Shown here: one piece after another, positions 27,048 to 36,936 of the stretch
Layout: the number at the start of each line of letters is the position of its first letter
How positions within the stretch are numbered: the stretch's first letter is position 1
Assembly: GCA_910575055.1 (NCBI GenBank)
Contig: CAJTDC010000004.1
Coordinates: 1 to 64,000, forward strand
Direction of reading: 5' to 3'
DNA: 64,000 nt
From: Clostridia bacterium
GTDB lineage: Bacteria > Bacillota > Clostridia > Lachnospirales > Anaerotignaceae
Made by a program: the position numbers and the translations under genes
The notes under the pieces: model-generated
The model's database searches: none
What the model was told of the DNA's origin: nothing
What the model saw: the letters and a program-made list of their open reading frames with translations, nothing else

Positions 27048-27854
27048 ATGTATTACTATAACAAAATAGAAAGACAACAGCAATTTACAGAATTTATTAA
27101 AATACAATTTGCTATGATATTTATGATAACTGTAATAGGACAGCAATACAGAATGTTATATTGTATGATAGCTATTTCTGTATTATTTTGCGTAATTTTG
27201 CAGCAAAATATTGCTTTTGAGCACAAACAGCATAACATCAAATTTTTATGTTATAACTTAAAAGAAGTTTTAAAAGATTTACCTAGACACCACTTTTTTC
27301 AATACTGTAACCGATACAGTATAAGCAATGACATCATACAGCAGGCTTATCAAACTGTAGAAAATGGTTATATTTATATTGTGCTTTCTGACACAGGTAC
27401 TCCTGCAAGTGAATTGATTTCATTATTTACGAAAAAAACTTATAATCACGCTTCTATTGCATTTGATGCACAGCTCAAAACACTGATGAGTTATAACAAT
27501 GGGCAATGTATTTCTCCTCCAGGATTGAATGCAGAAAAAGTGCAATATTTACGCAAAAAAGAAAATGCTTGCATAATTGTATATCAAATGCGTGCAACAG
27601 CAGAACAGAAAAAACGTATGATTTCTAAAATAGAAAAAATAAACAGTGAAGGTAGTTCTTACAACACCATAGGACTTTTATTAAAACGTTCCTTTTTACC
27701 TAATATTATGTTTTGTTCTCAATTTGTATATTGTTTACTTTGTGAAGCAGGTATTGCCTATTTTGATAAAAAAATGGAAACTGTTACCCCTATGGATTTT
27801 GTGGAATTAGATTACAAAAGAAAACTGGAGTTTTTATATGAAAAAATATTATAA
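27048..27854 (+). CDS. Membrane-anchored permuted papain-like (YiiX/YaeF-type) hydrolase
   Basis: A 268-residue protein. Two hydrophobic segments (about 20-38 and 40-54) should place it in the membrane. The later part shows the YiiX-type pattern: GYIYIVLSDTGTPASELISLFTK..YNHASIAFD (His near 144) and, about 80 residues later, NIMFCSQFVYCLLCEAG (candidate nucleophile Cys in FCSQ). The His-before-Cys order is that of circularly permuted NlpC/P60 enzymes, which cut amide or lipid-like bonds. GGAGGG lies before the ATG. Substrate unknown. Monocistronic. Confidence 0.7.
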   Translation: MYYYNKIERQQQFTEFIKIQFAMIFMITVIGQQYRMLYCMIAISVLFCVILQQNIAFEHKQHNIKFLCYNLKEVLKDLPRHHFFQYCNRYSISNDIIQQAYQTVENGYIYIVLSDTGTPASELISLFTKKTYNHASIAFDAQLKTLMSYNNGQCISPPGLNAEKVQYLRKKENACIIVYQMRATAEQKKRMISKIEKINSEGSSYNTIGLLLKRSFLPNIMFCSQFVYCLLCEAGIAYFDKKMETVTPMDFVELDYKRKLEFLYEKIL

Positions 27855-27855
27855 T

Positions 27856-27902
27856 AAAAAGGCATAATACTGTTGTTTTTTTAAATAGTATTATGCCTTT
27901 AT
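27856..27902. terminator. Bidirectional terminator between convergent genes
   Basis: AAAAGGCATAATACT / AGTATTATGCCTTT long stem between the YiiX-like gene and the anti-sigma gene. Confidence 0.82.
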
Positions 27903-27908
27903 ACTTTA

Positions 27909-29396
27909 TTATTGTATAGCAACAGGTATTTTATATTCTTTTCCTATAAAATACGTAGGCTCATAAAACTGCAATTTGATGGATTTTTCATTTTTATTTT
28001 GAAACTCTTGTTGAAAATCTTCCTCCAAAAGTGAAAATGAAATTGTTTTACAAAAAATATCATTTTGTTGTGTTGTTTCAATGGTGCTGCAATGTACACC
28101 ATAATAGCTCCCTTCTGCTCCTTTAGTGTTTATATGATACAACATTCTTTCTTTTTGATTTGATTGTATATTAAAATTTAAAATCAATTTATCTGTCAAA
28201 CCCTTTTCTGCATAATATTTCCCATTTTCATCTAAACTATGAACACCAGTATAGTCTATTGTCTGTATATGATTGACAGAAAGTATTTTGACTGTGCCAT
28301 ATTGAAAAGGAATACAAATATCTAACGGAATTGTTTGTCCTATTTCTGGAACGGGTATTTGTACAAATTCACATTCCTCTGTTTTTGCAGAAAGTGCTGT
28401 ATAATAAAATGTTGCTGGAAAGTCTTTTTCTGTTGCATCAAATACAATTTCTCCTCCATTTTCTATAAAATTTTTTGCAGTAATGATTTTTGCAAAATCA
28501 CCGCTTTTTGTTTTTAAATAACAATTATAATACGCATTTGGTATTGTTTCAAAATGTGGCATATAATCAAAATATGACCTGTATTCTCCAAACTGATGTA
28601 TTGTTTTTGCTTCTTCTGAACAAATAGCATAATAATCAATTTTTGCTCCTTTTTCTGTCATTTCTGCTTTTGCTGTAATAGAAGTACCATACTGTGTTAC
28701 AGTATTTCCTATGCTATTCAAATTGGATATTGCTTTTGTTTCTTTTAAACGAAATGACAATTTTTCATCAAAACCATTTATACCTATTTCATAATAGTTA
28801 TTTTCTGACTTTTCTATAATTTGATGAAGTCCTTTTTCTATTTGTTTAAAATTATTTCTTAAATTTGCACCACCTTTTGTAAAAAAAAGTTCTCTTTGTT
28901 CTCCATTATGATACCAAGTAATGGTATATTTTTCGTTCATTTGTTCTCCTATTGTCCTATTTTCATCTGAAAACAGTTCCTCTTTATGAATATAGGGGCT
29001 TATATCTGTAATGCTTATGGTTCCTAAAAGAAAATCTCCCTTCACATAACAATCTTTTAATTCTACTGTAACATTATCTTTTTGCAGTTTACCACAAATT
29101 ATTTCTACTTCATACACTACATCACTTTCTACTACGCCAATATTAGGTATAAAGTGAAATATTCTTTCTAATTCTGCTCTTACTGGTTCTGATAAAAACA
29201 CTACAAACAATACAAAACAAGCTGCTACAGTGACTGCAACTGTATTTTTATGTGTCTTTTTTAATTTCTTTTTTACTATTTTTTGTATTCTCTTTTGTAC
29301 AACATCATCTTCCATAGCAATAAGCGGTATTTCTTCCCACTGTTCTAATTCCTGTTGTGTCATACTATCTAAAAAATCATTTATATTTTTGTTCAT
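27909..29396 (-). CDS. DUF4179-type anti-sigma factor
   Basis: A 495-residue single-pass membrane protein. A cytoplasmic N-terminus of about 50 residues (helical, MTQQELEQWEEIPLIAM) probably binds the sigma factor. One membrane segment (about 54-70, VAVTVAACFVLFVVFL) follows, then a DUF4179-like start (SEPVRAELERIFHFIPNIGV) and a large beta-rich extracellular region. The ATG at 29396 is preferred over a GTG three codons earlier because GGGAGG precedes it. Its start overlaps the end of the sigma gene by 20 nt, giving coupled synthesis. Signal sensed is unknown. Confidence 0.82.
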   Translation of the reverse strand: MNKNINDFLDSMTQQELEQWEEIPLIAMEDDVVQKRIQKIVKKKLKKTHKNTVAVTVAACFVLFVVFLSEPVRAELERIFHFIPNIGVVESDVVYEVEIICGKLQKDNVTVELKDCYVKGDFLLGTISITDISPYIHKEELFSDENRTIGEQMNEKYTITWYHNGEQRELFFTKGGANLRNNFKQIEKGLHQIIEKSENNYYEIGINGFDEKLSFRLKETKAISNLNSIGNTVTQYGTSITAKAEMTEKGAKIDYYAICSEEAKTIHQFGEYRSYFDYMPHFETIPNAYYNCYLKTKSGDFAKIITAKNFIENGGEIVFDATEKDFPATFYYTALSAKTEECEFVQIPVPEIGQTIPLDICIPFQYGTVKILSVNHIQTIDYTGVHSLDENGKYYAEKGLTDKLILNFNIQSNQKERMLYHINTKGAEGSYYGVHCSTIETTQQNDIFCKTISFSLLEEDFQQEFQNKNEKSIKLQFYEPTYFIGKEYKIPVAIQ

Positions 29397-29931
29397 AAAA
29401 TACACCTCCCTGCAATGCTTTTTTGAGCTTTTCTAGTCCTCTTTGCACTTTTTTATCTACGGTATTCTGTTTTAAATCAAATTTTTCTGCTATCATTTTA
29501 CTGCTATATCCCAAATAATATTTCATAATAAATATGTAACTGTCTGGCTCTCCTAATTCTGCTATACATTGCAGCAATACAGAACGATTTTCTATTTGCT
29601 CATATTCTTTTTGATTGGTAGGAAATTCCTCTATCAATGGCAATGATTGTTTTTCTATCAGCTTTTTATATCTTTGTGCTGCCTTTCTTCTTGCAATAAC
29701 ACAAATGTATGTTTTAAAAGAACCTTTTTCTAATGAAATATGTTCTCTGCCATGAAAAACATCTACAAACACATCGCTAACGCATTCTTCTATTTCCTGC
29801 TGTGAAAAATCTGCTAAACGATTTTTTACAATACTATAACAAATCCCCATATATTTTTTCATAATCTGTTCTAAACCTTTATTTGGCTTTTGTTTTAATA
29901 ATTCTAATAATTTTTGTTCTTGTTCGTCCAT
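29377..29931 (-). CDS. ECF-type RNA polymerase sigma factor
   Basis: A 184-residue sigma-70 family factor with region 2 (YMGICYSIVKNRLADFSQQEIEECVSDVFVDVF, continuing through SFKTYICVIARRKAAQRY) and region 4 (LGYSSKMIAEKFDLKQNTVDKKVQRGLEKLKKAL) HTH. The spacing is that of an extracytoplasmic-function factor. It forms an overlapping operon with the membrane-bound DUF4179 protein that most likely holds it inactive. Divergent from purA. Confidence 0.88.
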   Translation of the reverse strand: MDEQEQKLLELLKQKPNKGLEQIMKKYMGICYSIVKNRLADFSQQEIEECVSDVFVDVFHGREHISLEKGSFKTYICVIARRKAAQRYKKLIEKQSLPLIEEFPTNQKEYEQIENRSVLLQCIAELGEPDSYIFIMKYYLGYSSKMIAEKFDLKQNTVDKKVQRGLEKLKKALQGGVFYEQKYK

Positions 29932-30000
29932 ACATTTCCCCCCTTTATACTATTCTATTGCAATAAAAAAACAAATTTCTGACAGAAATAACAGAAAAAC

Positions 30001-30030
30001 TTGATTTTATATAGCCAAGTATACTATAAT
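30001..30030 (+). promoter_or_regulatory. purA promoter
   Basis: TTGATT (30001-30006), 18-nt spacer, TATAAT (30025-30030). Leader about 40 nt; no purine riboswitch is visible. Confidence 0.55.
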
Positions 30031-30075
30031 TTATACGTTGTAATTCATCACATTGGAAAGGGTGTGTTTTTACTT

Positions 30076-31350
30076 ATGTTAACATCAATAGTAGGGATTA
30101 ACTGGGGAGATGAAGGAAAAGGAAGAATGGTTGACCTTCTTTCTGAAAATTATGACATCGTTTCCCGTTATCAAGGAGGAAATAATGCAGGACATACTGT
30201 CATAAATGACAAAGGCAAATTTATATTAAATCTTTTGCCTTCTGGTATATTGCGTGAAAATGTTGTAAATATTATGGGAACTGGTATGGTAATCGATTTA
30301 GAACATTTAAGCAATGAAAAGAAAAAATTAACAGATGCTGGTGTTAAAATTACACCAGAAAATTTAAAAATCAGTGATAGAGCCATTATCTGTATGCCTT
30401 ATCACAAACAACTTGACATATTAGAAGAAGACCGTCTTGGTGATGCAAAATTTGGTTCTACTAGGCGTGGTATTTCTCCTGTATATGGCGATAAATATAT
30501 GAAAAAATGTATTCGTATGGGCGATTTACTTCACCCTGAACAATACAGAGCTTCTTTAAAAAATATATTATCTTGGAAAAATCTAACAATACAAAATGTA
30601 TATGGTGCTCCAGAAGTAAGCTATGACGATATGCTTGTTTGGTTAGATAAATATGCTCAAGAATTTAAAGATTATATTTGTGACACAAGCATTTATTTAA
30701 ACAATGCTGTAAAAGAAGGTAAAAAAGTAATGTTTGAAGCACAACTTGGTGCTTTGAGAGATATTGACTTTGGTATTTATCCTTATACTTCTTCTTCTTC
30801 TACCATTGCCGCATATGCTCCTATTGGTGCAGGTGTTCCAAATTTAAAACTAACAAATGTCATAGGCATTATGAAAGCGTATTCTTCTTGTGTTGGAGAA
30901 GGCCCTTTCACAGTAGAAATGTTTGGAGAAGAAGGAGAAGCACTTCGTGCTGCTGGAGGAGAATATGGTGCTGCAACGGGCAGACCTAGACGTGTAGGTG
31001 CATTTGATGCGGTTGCTTCTCGCTATGGTATTAGAGTACAAGGTTGCGACGAAGTAGCACTGACTAAATTAGATGTACTTTCTTATTTAGACAATATTCC
31101 TGTATGCACTGCTTATACTGTAAATGGAAAAGAAACAAAAGAATTTCCTATTGGTGCAGAATTAGCAGCAGCAAAGCCTGTATTTGAATATGTAGAAGGC
31201 TGGAAATGTGATATTTCAAAATGCAGAAAACCACAAGACTTACCAGATGCTGCATTAAAATACATCAAATATATAGAAGAACTGTCACAGTGTCGCATAA
31301 AATATGTTTCTGTAGGTGCTGCAAGAGAAGAATATATTGTAATGTATTAA
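30076..31350 (+). CDS. purA: Adenylosuccinate synthase
   Basis: Joins IMP and aspartate using GTP, the first step toward AMP. 424 residues. GTP-binding loop GINWGDEGKGR, catalytic Asp in the same segment, QGGNNAGHTV, the IMP-binding DRAIICMPYH and the GATGRPRRVGAFD C-terminal segment are all present. The ATG at 30076 is the family's usual start; the frame is open upstream to 30001 but that part overlaps the promoter. Monocistronic, with its own terminator. Confidence 0.96.
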   Translation: MLTSIVGINWGDEGKGRMVDLLSENYDIVSRYQGGNNAGHTVINDKGKFILNLLPSGILRENVVNIMGTGMVIDLEHLSNEKKKLTDAGVKITPENLKISDRAIICMPYHKQLDILEEDRLGDAKFGSTRRGISPVYGDKYMKKCIRMGDLLHPEQYRASLKNILSWKNLTIQNVYGAPEVSYDDMLVWLDKYAQEFKDYICDTSIYLNNAVKEGKKVMFEAQLGALRDIDFGIYPYTSSSSTIAAYAPIGAGVPNLKLTNVIGIMKAYSSCVGEGPFTVEMFGEEGEALRAAGGEYGAATGRPRRVGAFDAVASRYGIRVQGCDEVALTKLDVLSYLDNIPVCTAYTVNGKETKEFPIGAELAAAKPVFEYVEGWKCDISKCRKPQDLPDAALKYIKYIEELSQCRIKYVSVGAAREEYIVMY

Positions 31351-31362
31351 AAATTTACTTTA

Positions 31363-31388
31363 TGGGGGAGAATATCTCCCCTTTTTTT
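31363..31388 (+). terminator. purA terminator
   Basis: GGGGGAGA / TCTCCCC hairpin followed by T7. The 347 bases between purA and carA otherwise contain only the carA promoter and AT-rich leader. Confidence 0.8.
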
Positions 31389-31580
31389 CAGCCAATAAAA
31401 AAATATATGGTATTGCTACTTTATTTTTTATATAGATTGTATGTTTTTTACAGCTTTATTTATAAAAATGCCACACATAATACTATAAGCATTGTTACTA
31501 TACCACATTATTATTGTATATATTATACAACTACTTTTTTATGCTAAATAAACAAAGTCTTTCTTTTTTTTATTTTATAC

Positions 31581-31609
31581 TAGACAAAGCTGTTTTGATG
31601 CTATAAAAT
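31581..31609 (+). promoter_or_regulatory. carA promoter
   Basis: TAGACA (31581-31586), 17-nt spacer, TAAAAT (31604-31609). The leader of about 80 nt shows no PyrR-type attenuator or clear ArgR box. Confidence 0.55.
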
Positions 31610-31696
31610 GTAAAAAATTGTGTGCAAATGCAGTTTTATTGTGTTGCTCTAAAAATGATATATTTGTAACCCTAGCGTAATGACGGAGGAATGAAA

Positions 31697-32776
31697 ATGG
31701 AAAAAAAAGTATATCTTGTATTAGAAAATGGGCAGTTTTTTGAGGGAAATGCTTTCGGTGCAGAAGGTGAAATCACAGGAGAAATTGTTTTTGCTACTGC
31801 TATGACAGGCTACCTTGAAACATTGACAGACCCTAGTTATTATGGACAAATTGTTGTACAAACATTTCCTTTAATTGGCAACTATGGTGTAATTCCTGCT
31901 GATTTTGAAAGTGCAAACACTCACGTGAAAGCATATATTGTTAGAGAATGGTGTCAAGAACCTTCCAATTTTCGCTCAGAAGGAAATCTTGACACTTTTT
32001 TAAAGGAACGCAATGTCATAGGTCTTTGTAATATAGACACTAGACAGCTAACCAGAATAATAAGAGAATATGGTGTTATGAATGCCCGTATTGTAAATTC
32101 TATTGAAAATTTAGACAGTATTGTTTCAGAATTAAAAAATTATCGTGTGACTGACGCAGTCAAAAACACAACCTGTCACGAAATTACCATTTCAAAACCA
32201 GAAATATCTAAAAACAAAGTGGTACTAATGGATTTTGGTGCTAAAAAACACATTCATAAAGAACTCGAAAAGAGAGGCTGTGAAGTGATTACTGTACCTG
32301 CTTATACCACATATGAACAAATTATGGAATTAAAACCAGATGGTATTATGCTTTCCAATGGTGCTGGCGACCCCGCAGACAATGTTTCTATCATTGAAGA
32401 AATCAAAAAATTATTACAAACAAAAATCCCTATATTTGGCATTTGTTTAGGACATCAGCTTGTAGCACTTGCAAATGGTGCTAAAACAATCAAATTAAAA
32501 TACGGACACAGAGGTGCTAATCAACCTGTAAAAGATTTAGTGACAGGTAATGTTTACATCACCAGTCAAAATCACGGTTATGCAGTAGACCACAATACAC
32601 TTCCCTCTAGCTGTAGTATGCGTTTTGTAAACGCTAACGACAACACTTGTGAAGGAATTGATTATCAGGAAATTCCTGTTTTTACAGTACAATTCCACCC
32701 CGAAGCAAATGGTGGCCCTAGAGATACTATGTTTTTATTTGACCGTTTTATAACATTGATGGGAGGTAACAAATAA
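31697..32776 (+). CDS. carA: Carbamoyl-phosphate synthase, small (glutaminase) subunit
   Basis: Hydrolyses glutamine and channels ammonia to CarB. 359 residues: the N-terminal CPSase_sm domain (GEIVFATAMTGYLETLTDPSY) and the C-terminal class I amidotransferase with nucleophile Cys250 in FGICLGHQ and the His-Glu pair in TVQFHPEA. The ATG at 31697 is chosen since GGAGG is then 8 nt upstream; the ATG at 31691 is only 2 nt from it. Its stop codon shares a base with the carB ATG. Confidence 0.96.
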   Translation: MEKKVYLVLENGQFFEGNAFGAEGEITGEIVFATAMTGYLETLTDPSYYGQIVVQTFPLIGNYGVIPADFESANTHVKAYIVREWCQEPSNFRSEGNLDTFLKERNVIGLCNIDTRQLTRIIREYGVMNARIVNSIENLDSIVSELKNYRVTDAVKNTTCHEITISKPEISKNKVVLMDFGAKKHIHKELEKRGCEVITVPAYTTYEQIMELKPDGIMLSNGAGDPADNVSIIEEIKKLLQTKIPIFGICLGHQLVALANGAKTIKLKYGHRGANQPVKDLVTGNVYITSQNHGYAVDHNTLPSSCSMRFVNANDNTCEGIDYQEIPVFTVQFHPEANGGPRDTMFLFDRFITLMGGNK

Positions 32777-35700
32777 TGCCATTAAGACAAGATATTAAAA
32801 AAGTTTTAGTAATTGGTTCTGGTCCTATTGTCATAGGACAAGCAGCAGAATTTGACTATGCTGGCACACAGGCGTGCCGTACATTGCGTGAAGAAGGTTT
32901 GGAAGTTGTTCTTGTTAACAGCAATCCTGCTACCATTATGACAGACAAAGCAATGGCAGACCGTATTTATATTGAACCCCTTACCATTGATACATTAAAA
33001 AGAATTATAGAAAAAGAAAAACCAGACAGTGTACTTTCTACATTGGGTGGACAAACTGGTTTAACACTTTCTATGCAGTTAGCAAAAGAAGGTTTTTTAA
33101 AACAACATAATGTAAAATTATTAGGTGCTAATCCAGTTACCATTGACAAAGCAGAAGACAGACAAATGTTCAAAGACACTATGCTTGAAATAGGAGAACC
33201 TGTTATTCCTTCTGAAGTCGTAAATACAGTAGAAGATGCAATTAGTTTTGTAGAAACAATAGGCTATCCTGTTATTATTCGTCCTGCTTTTACATTAGGT
33301 GGTACTGGTGGTGGTATCTGCAACAATGAAGAAGAACTTGTTGAAATTGCTTCCAATGGTTTACGTCTTTCCCCTATTTCACAAATATTAGTTGAAAAAT
33401 GTATTTCTGGCTGGAAAGAAATTGAATTTGAAGTAATGCGTGACAGCAAAGGAAATGTTATTACGATATGTAGTATGGAAAATTTTGACCCTGTTGGTGT
33501 ACACACAGGTGACTCTATTGTTATCGCTCCAGCAGTCACATTAGCAGACAAAGAATATCAAATGCTTCGTTCTGCTTCTTTAAATATCATTTCTGCACTT
33601 GGTGTAGAAGGTGGTTGTAATTGTCAATTCGCTTTAAATCCAGATAGTTTTGAATATGCTGTTATAGAAGTTAATCCTCGTGTATCTCGTTCTTCTGCAC
33701 TTGCTTCCAAAGCAACAGGCTACCCTATTGCAAAAGTTGCAGCTAAAATTGCTATAGGTTACACATTAGACGAAATTAAAAATGCCGTAACAGGCAGCAC
33801 TTATGCTTGTTTTGAGCCTACAATAGACTATGTTGTTGTGAAACTGCCAAAATGGCCATTTGACAAATTTGTATATGCAAAACGTGTTTTAGGTACACAA
33901 ATGAAAGCAACAGGCGAAGTTATGGCGATTGCTCCTAATTTTGAAATGGCAATTATGAAAGCAGTAAGAGGTGCAGAAATTTCTCTTGACAGTTTGAATT
34001 TGCCTAAACTAGAAACACTTTCTAAAGAACAAATATTACAAAAAGTACACATTTGTGATGACGAACGTCTTTTTGTAGTATTTGAAGCACTCAAAAGAGG
34101 CATTACACCACAAGAAATTAACGATATTACTAAAATTGACAAGTGGTTTTTATATAAACTACTCAATTTAATAAACTATGAAAAAGAATTATCTGAAAAA
34201 ACACTTGATGATGCTTTATATTTAAAAGGCAAAAAACTGGGCTATCCAGACAAAGTCATAGAAAGAATTTCAAATCAAAAAATACAAAATCCAGTTTCTG
34301 CTGTATTTAAAATGGTAGATACTTGTGCAGCGGAATTTAAAGCAGAAACGCCTTATTTCTATTCCACATATGATACAGAAAATGAAGCACTAGAGCACAT
34401 TCAAACACACGGTTCTGGTAAACCAACTGTCATTGTATTTGGTTCTGGCCCTATTCGTATAGGGCAAGGTATAGAATTTGACTATGCTTCTGTTCATTGT
34501 GTTTGGGCATTAAAAGAAGCTGGTTATGAAGTGGTTATTGCTAACAACAATCCTGAAACGGTTTCAACTGACTTTGACACAGCAGACAGATTGTATTTTG
34601 ATGCACTTACACCAGAGGACGTTATGAACATTATTAAAACAGAAAAACCTTATGGTGTAGTAGTAGCATTTGGTGGACAAACAGCAATTAAACTTACTAA
34701 ATTTTTAGAAGCAAATGGCGTTAAAATATTAGGTACTCCTGCCGACAGTATTGATGCTGCAGAAGACAGAGAACGTTTTGATGAACTTTTAGAAAGTTTA
34801 CACATTGAACGTCCTTCTGGTTATACTGTTATGAGAACAGAAGATGCTTTGAAAGTTGCCAACAATTTAGGTTATCCTGTTTTAATGCGTCCTTCTTATG
34901 TTTTAGGTGGTCAAAATATGATTATTGCCCACAGCGATGAAGATATTAGAGAATATATGCAGATTATACTTTCTCACAATATCGAAAATCCTATACTCAT
35001 TGACAAATACCTTATGGGTGTGGAAATAGAAGTGGACGCTATTTGTGATGGAGAAGAAATACTCATACCTGGTATTATGGAACACATAGAGCGTGCTGGT
35101 ATTCACTCTGGTGACTCTATTGCTGTATATCCTGCTTGGAATGTCAGTGGAGAGTTGACTCAAAAATTAATTGAATATACCAAAAATCTCGCAGTTTCTT
35201 TAAAAACAAAAGGTCTTGTCAATATTCAATATGTTATTTATGAAAATCAAATTTATGTAATAGAAGTTAATCCTCGTTCTTCTAGAACAATACCATACAT
35301 TAGCAAAGTAACAGGTGTACCTATGGTAGATTTGGCAACAAGAGCAATGTTAGGTGAAAAACTGAAAGATATGGGTTATGGCACAGGACTTTATAAAACA
35401 CCTCCTTATGTTGCTGTAAAAGTACCTGTATTCTCATTTGAAAAACTTATTGATGTAGATGTACAGTTAGGGCCTGAAATGAAATCTACTGGAGAAGTAT
35501 TAGGTATAGGCAAAACACTCAGCGAAGCACTTTACAAAGGTCTAATTGCTGCTGGCTACAAAATGAAAAAACAAGGTGCTATGTTTGTAACAGTGCGTGA
35601 TGCAGATAAAGCAGAAATTGTGGACATTACTAAAAAATATGCTTCACTTGGTTTTGAAATTTATGCAACAAAAGGTACTGCAAATGTATTATTGCAAGCT

Positions 35701-36828
35701 GGTATCAGTGTAAAAGTCGTAAACAAAATACACGAGTCAAAAGATAATTCAAAAGTGCTTTTGGAAAGCGGAAAAATCAATTATATTATTTCTACTTCTT
35801 CAAAGGGACGTTTGCCAAGTTTGGACAGTGTAAAAATACGTCGTCTTGCTGTAGAACATTCTATACCTTGTTTAACTTCTTTAGATACAGCAAATGCCCT
35901 TGCAGATAGTTTAATCAGCCGTTTTTCTGAATACAGCACAGAACTGATTGACATTAACCATATGAGAGAAAAACATATGAAACTACCTTTTACAAAAATG
36001 TCTGCTTGTGGCAACGACTATATTTATTTTAACTGTTTAGATGGTCACGAAATCATAAGTCCTGAGTCACTTGCCGTTTCACTTTCTCATAGACATTTTG
36101 GTATAGGTGGTGACGGTGTTGTATTGATGGAAAAATCTGACATTGCTGATGTCAAAATGAGAATGTATAATCTGGACGGTAGCGAAGGTAGAATGTGTGG
36201 AAATGCCTTGCGTTGTATTGGAAAATATGTTTATGAAAATGGATATGTTCCTAAAACAGATATGACAGTGGAAACACTTTCTGGGGTAAAACAGTTAAAA
36301 CTTTTTGTACAGAATGGTGTAGTGGATTTTGCAACGGTTAATATGGGCAAGGCAATATTAGAGCCTGAACAAATCCCTGTCAAAATAAGAGGATTGCAAT
36401 TTAAAAATGTATTAAATTATCCTGTAAATATAGATGATAAAGAATACAGCATTACTTGTATTTCTATGGGTAATCCTCACGCTGTTGTATTTTGGAACAA
36501 TCTGGACAATTTAGACATCGAAAAAATAGGCCCTGCATTTGAATATAGCCCACTTTTTCCAGAAAGAGTAAATGTAGAATTTGTACAAATTATCAATTCT
36601 ACTACATTAAAAATGAGAGTTTGGGAAAGAGGCAGTGGTGAAACTTGGGCTTGTGGTACAGGTGCTTGTGCAGCAGCGGTTGCAGCAGTATTAAATGGTT
36701 ATTGCAGTAGAGAAAAACAAATCACTGTAAAATTAAAAGGTGGCGATTTGCTGATTAAATATACTGATGACGCGGTTTATCTTTCTGGAAAAGCCGAAAA
36801 AGTATATGAAGGTATTGTTGAAATCTAA
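32776..36828 (+). CDS. carB: CarB-DapF fusion: carbamoyl-phosphate synthase large subunit joined to diaminopimelate epimerase
   Basis: One open frame of 1350 residues. Residues 1-1067 are a full-length CarB (the usual length is about 1070): KKVLVIGSGPIVIGQAAEFD, first ATP-grasp with FTLGGTGGG, oligomerisation region, second half from VIVFGSGPIRIGQGIEFD, second ATP-grasp and a C-terminal allosteric MGS domain with the GTANVL element. Residues 1068-1350 are a full-length DapF starting MKLPFTKMSACGND. Both catalytic cysteines are intact: Cys1141 in GRMCGNALRC and Cys1293 in WACGTGACA. No stop codon separates the parts. An internal ATG at 35977 has only a weak GAGAG upstream, so a separate DapF by internal initiation is possible. 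It would unite arginine/pyrimidine and lysine/peptidoglycan precursor synthesis in one polypeptide. Confidence 0.93.
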   Translation: MPLRQDIKKVLVIGSGPIVIGQAAEFDYAGTQACRTLREEGLEVVLVNSNPATIMTDKAMADRIYIEPLTIDTLKRIIEKEKPDSVLSTLGGQTGLTLSMQLAKEGFLKQHNVKLLGANPVTIDKAEDRQMFKDTMLEIGEPVIPSEVVNTVEDAISFVETIGYPVIIRPAFTLGGTGGGICNNEEELVEIASNGLRLSPISQILVEKCISGWKEIEFEVMRDSKGNVITICSMENFDPVGVHTGDSIVIAPAVTLADKEYQMLRSASLNIISALGVEGGCNCQFALNPDSFEYAVIEVNPRVSRSSALASKATGYPIAKVAAKIAIGYTLDEIKNAVTGSTYACFEPTIDYVVVKLPKWPFDKFVYAKRVLGTQMKATGEVMAIAPNFEMAIMKAVRGAEISLDSLNLPKLETLSKEQILQKVHICDDERLFVVFEALKRGITPQEINDITKIDKWFLYKLLNLINYEKELSEKTLDDALYLKGKKLGYPDKVIERISNQKIQNPVSAVFKMVDTCAAEFKAETPYFYSTYDTENEALEHIQTHGSGKPTVIVFGSGPIRIGQGIEFDYASVHCVWALKEAGYEVVIANNNPETVSTDFDTADRLYFDALTPEDVMNIIKTEKPYGVVVAFGGQTAIKLTKFLEANGVKILGTPADSIDAAEDRERFDELLESLHIERPSGYTVMRTEDALKVANNLGYPVLMRPSYVLGGQNMIIAHSDEDIREYMQIILSHNIENPILIDKYLMGVEIEVDAICDGEEILIPGIMEHIERAGIHSGDSIAVYPAWNVSGELTQKLIEYTKNLAVSLKTKGLVNIQYVIYENQIYVIEVNPRSSRTIPYISKVTGVPMVDLATRAMLGEKLKDMGYGTGLYKTPPYVAVKVPVFSFEKLIDVDVQLGPEMKSTGEVLGIGKTLSEALYKGLIAAGYKMKKQGAMFVTVRDADKAEIVDITKKYASLGFEIYATKGTANVLLQAGISVKVVNKIHESKDNSKVLLESGKINYIISTSSKGRLPSLDSVKIRRLAVEHSIPCLTSLDTANALADSLISRFSEYSTELIDINHMREKHMKLPFTKMSACGNDYIYFNCLDGHEIISPESLAVSLSHRHFGIGGDGVVLMEKSDIADVKMRMYNLDGSEGRMCGNALRCIGKYVYENGYVPKTDMTVETLSGVKQLKLFVQNGVVDFATVNMGKAILEPEQIPVKIRGLQFKNVLNYPVNIDDKEYSITCISMGNPHAVVFWNNLDNLDIEKIGPAFEYSPLFPERVNVEFVQIINSTTLKMRVWERGSGETWACGTGACAAAVAAVLNGYCSREKQITVKLKGGDLLIKYTDDAVYLSGKAEKVYEGIVEI

Positions 36829-36841
36829 ATCATTGTAATAT

Positions 36842-36880
36842 AAAACACAAGAAGTACATTGTTGTATTTCTTGTGTTTTT
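36842..36880. terminator. Terminator after carB-dapF
   Basis: AAAACACAAGAA / TTCTTGTGTTTT with inner pairing, T-rich 3' side. Confidence 0.82.
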
Positions 36881-36936
36881 ATTGTTTTTTATTTTTTAGC
36901 AACAACTGACATTCTAAATAATAATCAATAAAATTA

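Noticed and set aside
33264-33551. Minus-strand frames within carB and other large genes
   Set aside because: They are shadows of strongly conserved coding sequence and have no ribosome sites.
35781-36014. Possibility that the CarB-DapF joint is a frameshift artefact
   Set aside because: Both parts are in the same frame and complete; a single-base error would put them out of frame rather than join them. A lost stop codon remains possible and is covered in the finding.
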